From contig PWLR01000001.1 of the NCBI GenBank assembly GCA_003558435.1, forward strand, positions 1 to 38,367: a stretch of DNA of 38,367 nucleotides, in the 5' to 3' direction. Positions 1 through 6,583 of the stretch are shown piece by piece (within the stretch, counting starts at the first letter, position 1; every line of letters starts with the position of its first letter). The notes below the pieces were generated by a model. It was not told the origin of the DNA, searched no databases, and saw nothing but the letters and a program-made list of their open reading frames with translations. A program made the translations under genes and the position numbers. Origin of the DNA: Nitriliruptoraceae bacterium. GTDB taxonomy: Bacteria; Actinomycetota; Nitriliruptoria; Nitriliruptorales; Nitriliruptoraceae.

Positions 1-1555
1 CGGCGGGAGCCGCCGTCCCCGCGTCACCACGACCGAGCCGGCCGAACAGCAGGGTCGGCATCTTGCGGTAGGGCCAGTCGGTGTCGATGGTGACGTGGTC
101 CTTCGCGCCGAGCCTCGCGAGCAGCAGCCAAAACCCGAGCGCGGTGAACCCGAGCACCTGCATGGTCTCGACCACCTTGCCGAAGCGATACGGCACGTAG
201 TCGACCGCGAAGGGCATCAGCTCGTACAGCGCCCCGGGGAACAGGCCCATCCCGAGGTTGAGCGCGGCGGCGGCACCCATCGCGACGTACATCGTCGTCG
301 GGACCCGCGCGACGTGGAAGGGGGCGCCGTCGTTGCCCCGGGGGCCGATACCGGGCTCACCGAACCACGCGGCGTAGGGCAGTTTCAGACCGGTCGACAG
401 GAAGGTCCCCACCGACGCGACCTTCAGCAGCAGCACGACCCAGGTCAGGTCGCCGAGGTAGGCCGCGTCGACGACCAGCTCCTTCGACACGAACCCGCTG
501 AACAGCGGGAAGCCCGAGATCGACACCGCCCCGACCATGTACAGCGCCAGCACGGCGCGCATCCGGTTGGCGATGCCACCCAGCGCGCTGGCCTTGGACC
601 GGCCGGTCGCGTAGAGGACCGCGCCGACCCCCATCAACAGCAGACCCTTGTAGATGATGTGCGCGAAGGCGTGCGCCGTGGCGCCGTTGATCGCGACCTC
701 GGTGCCGATGCCCACGGCCGCGACCATGAAGCCCACCTGGCTGATGATGTGGTAGGCGAGCAGCCGACGGATGTCGTTCTCCAACACGGCGAACACCACC
801 CCGTACAGGGCCATGAACACGCCGAGGTAGATCAGCACCTGGAAGCCGGGGAAGCCCCGGGCCAGCGCGTAGACGGCGGCCTTGGTGGTGTACGCCGACA
901 GGAAGACCGTGCCGACCACCGACGCCTGGGGGTAGGCATCCGGCAGCCAGGCGTGCAGCGGTGGGACGCCCGCGTTGATGATGCACGCGATCAGGATCAG
1001 GGTCGCGGCGAGGCCGGGCTCGAACGACTCGAACGCGAGCGATCCGGTCTGGGAGAGGTGGACGAGCACGCCGGCGAGCAGGATCTTGCCGCCGGCGATG
1101 TGCACGAACAGGTAGCGCATCCCGGCACGCCCCGACAGCGGGGTCCGTCGGGCGAGGATCACGAACGTGCTCGAGATCGCCTTGACCTCCCAGAACAGGA
1201 AGAAGGTCAGCAGGTCGCCGGCGAACACCACGCCCATGGCGGCGCCGGCGTAGACCATCGCCGCCGAACGCTCCGGTCCGCTCTGGGTCGCGATCCCGTA
1301 GACGCCCGCGAGCAGCGCGGCGATGGCGAAGACCACACCGAACGGCCGCGACAGGGCGTCGGCGCGCAGGACCTCGAGGTCGTACTCGAGGAACCCCAGG
1401 CCCACGCTGGTGTCGGTCCCGAGCGCCAGCACCTCGAGCAGCGCGACCACCGGGACCACGATCATCACCACGTGACCGAGGGTCCGAGGCAGCACGCGCA
1501 CGAGGACCGCCCCGATCAGGAACGGCAGCACCGGGTGCAGGAGCAACTCAGCCAT
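1..1555 (-). CDS. MrpD-like proton-conducting subunit (third copy), partial
   Basis: This polytopic membrane protein belongs to the family of MrpD, MrpA and complex I NuoL/M/N, which move protons or cations. It starts at ATG 1555 and stays open for 518 codons to the left edge, so the C-terminus is missing. The start overlaps the upstream two-helix gene by 8 bases, indicating translational coupling. Visible family marks are the glutamate in FFLFWEVKAIS, the PPLHAWLPDAYPQAS loop, the lysine in SAYTTKAAVY, and HAFAHIIYKGLLLM. Near the edge it carries DTDWPYRK, which I recall from the MrpD-like proteins that accompany Mrp operons in other bacteria. It is the last gene visible in the operon. Family assignment is firm; the transported ion and its membership of the Mrp complex are inferred. 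Confidence 0.88.
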   Translation of the reverse strand, partial: MAELLLHPVLPFLIGAVLVRVLPRTLGHVVMIVVPVVALLEVLALGTDTSVGLGFLEYDLEVLRADALSRPFGVVFAIAALLAGVYGIATQSGPERSAAMVYAGAAMGVVFAGDLLTFFLFWEVKAISSTFVILARRTPLSGRAGMRYLFVHIAGGKILLAGVLVHLSQTGSLAFESFEPGLAATLILIACIINAGVPPLHAWLPDAYPQASVVGTVFLSAYTTKAAVYALARGFPGFQVLIYLGVFMALYGVVFAVLENDIRRLLAYHIISQVGFMVAAVGIGTEVAINGATAHAFAHIIYKGLLLMGVGAVLYATGRSKASALGGIANRMRAVLALYMVGAVSISGFPLFSGFVSKELVVDAAYLGDLTWVVLLLKVASVGTFLSTGLKLPYAAWFGEPGIGPRGNDGAPFHVARVPTTMYVAMGAAAALNLGMGLFPGALYELMPFAVDYVPYRFGKVVETMQVLGFTALGFWLLLARLGAKDHVTIDTDWPYRKMPTLLFGRLGRGDAGTAAPA

Positions 1556-1877
1556 AGACGCCCCCGCTGCCCGCGGTCGGATCGAGCCGTGCCGCCGGAC
1601 CCGCGTCACCGGGCATGCGGCCGGCGTCGGGGTGCTCGGGCGGGAGCACGTCGGGCTGGACGTCGGGGGCCGCGTCGTCGGCGTAGTAGTCCTGCGGCCG
1701 GTCGAGCAGCAGCTTGCCGACCCATTTGGAGCCGATGATGATCGCCATGCAGCCGAGCAGGCCGATGACCACCCCGTAGCCGGGGAAGGGCGAGTAGCCG
1801 ATCACGAGATCGAGGCCGATGCCCAGCGGTACGGCGACGGCGGTGGTGATCAGCGCGAGGCGCCGGTTGTCGCTCAC
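1548..1877 (-). CDS. small two-helix membrane protein of the Mrp operon
   Basis: This 109-residue protein has two hydrophobic segments, at about residues 7-27 and 31-50, and a charged proline-rich tail. It starts at GTG 1877, overlapping the upstream MrpD-like stop by 4 bases (GTGA). It ends 8 bases inside the next MrpD-like gene. It lacks the length and motifs of MrpC, MrpF or MrpG. Its position between two antiporter-like subunits, coupled to both, suggests an accessory or assembly subunit of a membrane complex. I do not recognise a named family. Confidence 0.75.
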   Translation of the reverse strand: MSDNRRLALITTAVAVPLGIGLDLVIGYSPFPGYGVVIGLLGCMAIIIGSKWVGKLLLDRPQDYYADDAAPDVQPDVLPPEHPDAGRMPGDAGPAARLDPTAGSGGVYG

Positions 1878-3529
1878 GCCCCACCTCCCGTCACCACGGC
1901 GGCGACACCGCGGGCGAGTTCGTAGATCCCGGTCAGGTCACCCAGGCCGAGAACGAGCCCCAGCGCGGCGGTCAGGCACAGCGGGACCACCATCAGTGCC
2001 GGTGCCTCGCCGTGCGCATGGTCACCGTGTTCGTGGGGTTCGTGCGACTCCGCCGGTCCGGCCTCGAGTCGGGCCAGGGAGCTCTGTGGATCAGCGGTCG
2101 CGACGGCGACGGCGGCCGGTGCCTCGTCGCCGGTCGAGGACCCGCCCGGCGAGGCGGCCCCGAACGCGCCGGGCTCGGGAGCCGCGTCGCCCTCCTCGCC
2201 CGGGAGGGGCTTGAAGAAGGCCCGGTACACGATCGGGAACAGATAGCCGGCGGTGAACAGCCCGGAGAACACCATGATGCCGGCGAACAGGTACTGCTCG
2301 GCCTCGAGGGCGCCGAGCACGAGATGCCACTTGCTGAGGAACCCGCCCATCGGGGGGAGTCCGGCCAGCCCGTAGGAGGCGACCGCGAAGGCGACCATCG
2401 TGAACGGCATGCGCCGACCGATGCCGTCGAGTTCGCTCACGTGGTCCTTGTGGGCGGCGATGTGGATCGCCCCGGCGGCGAAGAACAGCGTGATCTTCAG
2501 CGCGCCGTGGTTGACGATGTGCAGCAGCGCGCCCTCGTACGCCGATGCCGAGAGCAACGAGAACCCCAGCACGATGTAGGCGAGGTGGGCGATGGTCGAG
2601 TACGCGAGCCGGCGCTTGAGATGGTCCTGACGCAGGGCCATGACCGAAGCGACCACGATGGTCGCGCCCGCCACCGCCGAGAGGACCTGCTGGATGCCGA
2701 TGGCGCCGAGCACCTCGGGGCCCATCACGAACCCGATCATGCGCCCGAAGGCGAACACCCCGCCCTTGACCACGGCCACCGCATGCAGCAGCGCGCTGAC
2801 CGGGGTGGGTGCGACCATGGCGCCGGGCAGCCAGGCGTGCAGCGGCATCAGGCCGGCCTTGGTCCCGAAGCCGACGCAGAACAGCAGGAAGACCACGATC
2901 GTCAGCGTCGTGGACATCTGCCCGGCCACGAACCCGCCGGCCGCGAAGCTCAGCTCGCCGGTCGAGGCGTAGACGATGATGACCGCCAGCAGGACCGATG
3001 CGCCACCGGTGAGCAGGTAGCCGAGGTAGGTGCGACCGGCCGCGATGGCCTTGGCGTCGCCCTTGTGGGTGACCAGGGGGTAGGTGGCGACCGTCAACGC
3101 CTCGTAGGCGATGAAGAAGGTCAGCAGGTCACCCGCGAAGGCGACCCCGAAGGCCGTCGAGAGGCAGAGCGCGTAGAAGGCGTAGAACCGGGTCTGGTGC
3201 GAGGCGTTGTCGCCCCGCATGTAGCCCAGCGCGTACGAGCCGGCCAGCACCCACAGCAGCGACGCCAACAGGGCGAAGATCATCCCCATGCCGTCAGCGG
3301 CCAGTGACAGCTCCACACCCGGGATCAGCTGGCCGAGCGAGGTGGTCGGCACCTCGCCGGCGAGCACCGACGGGAGCATGGACGCGATGATCACGAACGT
3401 GATCGCCGCGCCGATGAGCAGGGTCGCGTCCCGCATCGGGGGATGACGACGCAGCACGGCGATGATCGCAGCCGTGAGGGCCGGCGCCGCGACGGCGGCA
3501 GCCGGAAGGAGCGAGGCGTGCGGTTCCAT
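1874..3529 (-). CDS. MrpD-like proton-conducting subunit (second copy)
   Basis: This is a 551-residue member of the MrpD/NuoL-M-N family. The family residues are present: a glutamate at about 143 (FFIAYEALTVATY), a lysine at about 224 (GTKAGLMPLHAWLPGAM) and a lysine at about 255 (AVAVVKGGVFAFGR). A later lysine lies in NHGALKITLFFAAG. After about 14 membrane spans comes a hydrophilic loop rich in Gly, Ala and Glu and then a histidine-rich stretch (SHEPHEHGDHAHGE) before a last helix. I chose ATG 3529 because the protein then opens with a normal first helix. An in-frame TTG at 3559 would add ten charged residues. The purine-rich GGAGG just ahead of the ATG is closer than usual. Compared with canonical mrpD (4659-6227) it is a divergent paralogue. 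Confidence 0.9.
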   Translation of the reverse strand: MEPHASLLPAAAVAAPALTAAIIAVLRRHPPMRDATLLIGAAITFVIIASMLPSVLAGEVPTTSLGQLIPGVELSLAADGMGMIFALLASLLWVLAGSYALGYMRGDNASHQTRFYAFYALCLSTAFGVAFAGDLLTFFIAYEALTVATYPLVTHKGDAKAIAAGRTYLGYLLTGGASVLLAVIIVYASTGELSFAAGGFVAGQMSTTLTIVVFLLFCVGFGTKAGLMPLHAWLPGAMVAPTPVSALLHAVAVVKGGVFAFGRMIGFVMGPEVLGAIGIQQVLSAVAGATIVVASVMALRQDHLKRRLAYSTIAHLAYIVLGFSLLSASAYEGALLHIVNHGALKITLFFAAGAIHIAAHKDHVSELDGIGRRMPFTMVAFAVASYGLAGLPPMGGFLSKWHLVLGALEAEQYLFAGIMVFSGLFTAGYLFPIVYRAFFKPLPGEEGDAAPEPGAFGAASPGGSSTGDEAPAAVAVATADPQSSLARLEAGPAESHEPHEHGDHAHGEAPALMVVPLCLTAALGLVLGLGDLTGIYELARGVAAVVTGGGA

Positions 3530-3590
3530 CACCCTCCACGGACGACGGTCATTCGGCAACTACGACGGTGACTACAGCGGAGACGGCGCC

Positions 3591-3660
3591 CGCGACAGCC
3601 GCGGCGGCTGTCGCGGCTGCGGCGGCAACACAACGCCCGGCCGAGGGACCGGGCTCGGCC
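3591..3660. repeat. two hairpins between mrpG and the second MrpD-like gene
   Basis: The 155-base gap between mrpG and the downstream MrpD-like gene holds two inverted repeats. One is a perfect 11-bp stem, CGCGACAGCCG at 3591-3601 pairing with 3605-3615 across three bases. The other is a 7-bp stem, GGCCGAG at 3639-3645 pairing with 3654-3660 across eight bases. Neither is followed by a T run on the minus strand. They could terminate part of the transcript, protect a processed end, or separate expression of the mrpA-G module from the later three genes. Which applies cannot be decided from sequence. Confidence 0.6.
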
Positions 3661-3684
3661 CGAGGGTAGTCAAGTCGAGACGTG

Positions 3685-4053
3685 TTACGAGCCGGTGTCG
3701 CCCGGCGTCCCGCTCGGGGTCTCTTCGTGCCGTTCCCGGAACCCGGCGAGGTCGTCGGCCCAGGTCCCCGACCACAGCGGCGCCCCTGCCCGGTAGGCGG
3801 CGCGCCCGATCACGTGACCGGCCACCGGCGCGGTCGCGAACTGGATCCCGATCGCCAGGAGCATCTTCCACCAGGCTTCGGGGGTGTTGACGACGAAGGC
3901 CACCCCCAGCAGCACCGTCCCCACGCCGAGCCCTGCCGCCTTGGTGCCCGAGTTCGCCCGGGTGAGCGTGTCGGGGAACCGCAACAGACCGATCCCCGCC
4001 GTCACACACAGCAGGACCCCGAGCCCGATCAGCATCCCGCCGACGATGTTCAC
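3685..4053 (-). CDS. mrpG: Na+/H+ antiporter subunit G
   Basis: This is a 122-residue MrpG/MnhG subunit of the multisubunit cation/proton antiporter. Three hydrophobic segments fill the first 85 residues. The family signature around residues 22-45 reads IGLLRFPDTLTRANSGTKAA. The tail is hydrophilic. The start ATG at 4053 overlaps the mrpF stop by 4 bases. MrpG is required for assembly and activity of Mrp complexes in studied bacteria. It ends the canonical part of the operon; the 155-base hairpin gap follows. Confidence 0.93.
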   Translation of the reverse strand: MNIVGGMLIGLGVLLCVTAGIGLLRFPDTLTRANSGTKAAGLGVGTVLLGVAFVVNTPEAWWKMLLAIGIQFATAPVAGHVIGRAAYRAGAPLWSGTWADDLAGFRERHEETPSGTPGDTGS

Positions 4054-4307
4054 GAGTCGCTCCGACCGATGAGCGCACCCAGGGCCACGGACGCCAGGAA
4101 CCCGAGCAGGATCACGACCAGGACCACGTCGAGGAACTCCGAGAACCCGGTTCGCAGAGCCAGTAGGGCGATGGCGGCCACGATGGTGTAGAAGCCGAGA
4201 TCGGCCGCCAGAGCCCGGTCGGCCACATGGGGGCCGCGCACGGCCCGGACGAGTCCGAGCGCGAACGCCACGGCGAGGCCGGTCAGGGCGAGGTCGATGC
4301 CGATCAT
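4050..4307 (-). CDS. mrpF: Na+/H+ antiporter subunit F
   Basis: This 85-residue protein has three transmembrane helices and the MrpF/MnhF pattern VRGPHVADRALAADL at about residues 23-37. The membrane aspartate near LDVVLVVILLGF also fits. Its size is typical of the family. Its ATG lies 10 bases after the mrpE stop and its stop overlaps mrpG by 4 bases. It should act in the cytoplasmic membrane as part of the Mrp complex. Confidence 0.93.
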   Translation of the reverse strand: MIGIDLALTGLAVAFALGLVRAVRGPHVADRALAADLGFYTIVAAIALLALRTGFSEFLDVVLVVILLGFLASVALGALIGRSDS

Positions 4308-4317
4308 GTCGCGACCT

Positions 4318-4662
4318 TCATGTCAGGGCTCGCAGCAGCACGCGTTCGAGGTCGTGGATCCCGGCGATGAAGCGTTCCCGGTCGCGGACGAACAGGCCGT
4401 GGACGTACAGGTCGCGGGTCTGCGTGTCGACCTCCAGCGACAACGTGCCGGGGGTCATCGTGATGGTGTTGGCGAGCAACATCATCTGCACGTCGGTGGT
4501 GCAGGAGGTGGGGACCCGGATGATCGCCGGTTCGAGGTTCAGGCCCGGGGTGAGGACCTCTCGCGCGACGATCGCGTTCGACACGATGAGTTCGCGGATG
4601 AACACCGCCAGGAACCAGGCGTAGGGGGGGATGTGGCGCACGAAGAACCAGAGCCGTGTCAT
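4318..4662 (-). CDS. mrpE: Na+/H+ antiporter subunit E, short form
   Basis: The protein is 114 residues, shorter than the roughly 160 of typical MrpE. It keeps the core of the family: a hydrophobic N-terminus (AWFLAVFIRELIVSN), then NLEPAIIRVPTSC, LLANTITMTPGTLSLEV, and DLYVHGLF near the end. ATG 4662 overlaps the mrpD stop by 4 bases (ATGA), which fixes the start. What is missing is mainly the first membrane segment of longer homologues. Confidence 0.93.
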   Translation of the reverse strand: MTRLWFFVRHIPPYAWFLAVFIRELIVSNAIVAREVLTPGLNLEPAIIRVPTSCTTDVQMMLLANTITMTPGTLSLEVDTQTRDLYVHGLFVRDRERFIAGIHDLERVLLRALT

Positions 4663-6227
4663 GCGGAGCGCACCGCCTCGAGGTAGGGGGTCGGGTCGAT
4701 CAGGGTGCGTGCGGCGGGTTCGATCAGTTCGATCAGCGACTGCCCGACGACGCCGATCACGAGCGTGAGCGCCGCGATCAGCAGGGCGGGGCCGACCATG
4801 CCCGCCATCCGCCACCTCGACAGCTCGGCGTCGCGGGCGGTGGGTGCCTCCGGCTCGAGGTGGGCGGGGACCGTGTCGCCCGAGCCGCCGGCCACGACCG
4901 GGACGGCTGGCCGGCGACGGGGGACCGCCGAGGTGGCCGCGGTCGGCGCCCCCCAGAAGACCCCCGTGAAGATCTTCACCATCGACAGCAGCGTGAACAG
5001 GCTGACGAGCACGATGGCGGCCCCGGCCACCCAGTGGGCGTCGTCGAAGGCGGCGCGCAGCAGCAGCACCTTGCCGAGGAAGCCGGAGCTCGGGGGCAGA
5101 CCCGCGAGCGCGAGCGCGGGTACGACGAACGCGACCATCAGCCAGGGTCGCGAACGGCCGAGGCCACCCAGTTCCGAGAGCACGCCGGTGCCGGTCAGAC
5201 GCTCGACGGTCCCGGCGACGATCAGCAGCGCCCCCTTCACCAGCACGTACTGCACCAGGTAGAACAGCCCGGCGGTGATGCCCGCCACGCTCCAGATACC
5301 GAGGGGGAGCACGAGGTAGCCGACCTGGCTGACCATGTGGAAGGTGAGGATGCCCCGCATGTCGCCCCGGCCGACCGCGCCGAGGACCCCCACCACCATG
5401 GTGAGCACCGCGACGCCGAGCAGCAGTGGGCGCCACGTGACATCGGGTCCCAGCACCAGGCTCGACAACCGCAGCAGCACGTAGACCCCGGCCTTGGTCA
5501 GCAGGGCGGAGAACAGCACCGTCACGGCGGGCCCGCAGGTGGTGTAGGTGCGCGGGAGCCAGCCGTGCAACGGCACGAGCCCGGCTTTCACCGACACGGC
5601 GGTGAAGATCACCCCGAAGCCGACCAGCGAGGTCGGCACCTGCTCGGTGATGCCGGCGAGGTCGGCGAAGTTCACGGTGCCGGCCGTGCCGTAGACGAGC
5701 GCGATGCCCAGCACGAACAACGTCGAGGCGAGCAGGTTGACGGTCACGTACAGCGTCCCCGCCCGGACCTGGGCCCCTCCGCCACGCAGCGTCAACAGCA
5801 CGTAGGACCCGATGAGCATGACCTCGAAGGTCACGAACAGGTTGAACAGGTCGGCGGTGAGGAACGAGCCGAAGACCCCGGCGAGCAGCACGGCCACCAG
5901 GGGATGGAAGAGCTGGTGCTCGTCCTCGCCGTTGGCTGCCGCGAACACCAGGGCGAGCAGCGCCATCGCGCTGGTCGCCACCACCATGATCGCCGAGAGG
6001 CCGTCGGCCGCGAACGGGATGGCGAGTCCCGACGGCCAGTCGCCGACGCGCGTCGCGACCGCGGCGCCGTCCCGGGTGGCGATCACGAGGCCGACACCGG
6101 AGCCGAGCACGACGAGCATCAGTACACCGGTCACGGTGCGCTGCACCCCTCGCCACGACCGGGTCAGCAGCCCGATCGCGGCCGCCAGCAGGGGTGCGAC
6201 GAAGGGCGCCACCAACAGGGTGCTCAT
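4659..6227 (-). CDS. mrpD: Na+/H+ antiporter subunit D
   Basis: This 522-residue polytopic subunit is the canonical MrpD of the operon. Residues implicated in ion translocation are in place: Glu135 (LFVTFEVMLIGSYVLL), Lys214 (SVKAGLVPLHGWLP), Lys245 (LLTKAGVYVLLRL) and Lys331 (YVLVKGALLIVAG). A hydrophilic loop lies at about residues 428-470, followed by a last helix. It overlaps mrpC upstream and mrpE downstream by 4 bases each, as expected for an operon made in fixed stoichiometry. Of the three MrpD-like genes here, this one sits in the standard A-C-D-E-F-G position. Confidence 0.95.
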   Translation of the reverse strand: MSTLLVAPFVAPLLAAAIGLLTRSWRGVQRTVTGVLMLVVLGSGVGLVIATRDGAAVATRVGDWPSGLAIPFAADGLSAIMVVATSAMALLALVFAAANGEDEHQLFHPLVAVLLAGVFGSFLTADLFNLFVTFEVMLIGSYVLLTLRGGGAQVRAGTLYVTVNLLASTLFVLGIALVYGTAGTVNFADLAGITEQVPTSLVGFGVIFTAVSVKAGLVPLHGWLPRTYTTCGPAVTVLFSALLTKAGVYVLLRLSSLVLGPDVTWRPLLLGVAVLTMVVGVLGAVGRGDMRGILTFHMVSQVGYLVLPLGIWSVAGITAGLFYLVQYVLVKGALLIVAGTVERLTGTGVLSELGGLGRSRPWLMVAFVVPALALAGLPPSSGFLGKVLLLRAAFDDAHWVAGAAIVLVSLFTLLSMVKIFTGVFWGAPTAATSAVPRRRPAVPVVAGGSGDTVPAHLEPEAPTARDAELSRWRMAGMVGPALLIAALTLVIGVVGQSLIELIEPAARTLIDPTPYLEAVRSA

Positions 6228-6583
6228 CGGCCGCCCTCCTGCGCGTCCCGGTCGATCGGCGGGACCTCGTCGACGGAGGCCTCGACGTCGTCGTGGCCGA
6301 GCACGTCACGCCCGTGGAAGGCCAGGGTGAGCAGGAACGCGGTGATCCCGAACGAGATCACGATCGCGGTCAGGGCGAACGCCTGGGGGAGTGGGTCGGC
6401 CAGGTCCCCCTCGGCGCCGATGAACGGCACCGCCCGGCGCGCGACCCCCCCGGAGGCGACCAACAGCGTCGTCGCGGCGTGGCCGAGCAGCACGAACCCC
6501 AGCGCCATGCGCACGATCCCCCGCTGGAGGATCAGGTAGGTCCCGCCCGCCGCGAGCATGCCGACGATGATCGCCGCGGTCAT
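6224..6583 (-). CDS. mrpC: Na+/H+ antiporter subunit C
   Basis: This 119-residue protein is a homologue of MrpC/MnhC and of complex I NuoK. Three helices are visible. Family signatures include YLILQRGIVRMALGFVLLGH and DPLPQAFALTAIVISFGITA. The tail is acidic. ATG 6583 overlaps the stop of the upstream mrpA/B gene by 4 bases, and the stop overlaps mrpD by 4 bases. Confidence 0.95.
   Translation of the reverse strand: MTAAIIVGMLAAGGTYLILQRGIVRMALGFVLLGHAATTLLVASGGVARRAVPFIGAEGDLADPLPQAFALTAIVISFGITAFLLTLAFHGRDVLGHDDVEASVDEVPPIDRDAQEGGR

Noticed and set aside
95-1738. Long plus-strand reading frame opposite the MrpD-like gene, and similar ones at 2012-3307, 4656-6539 and 6712-8577
   Set aside because: They are rich in Arg, Gln, His and Asp, lie exactly opposite clear membrane-protein genes, and result from the GC bias of the minus-strand genes.
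3530-3559. TTG 3559 as the start of the second MrpD-like gene
   Set aside because: It adds ten polar residues before the first helix. ATG 3529 gives a normal family N-terminus.
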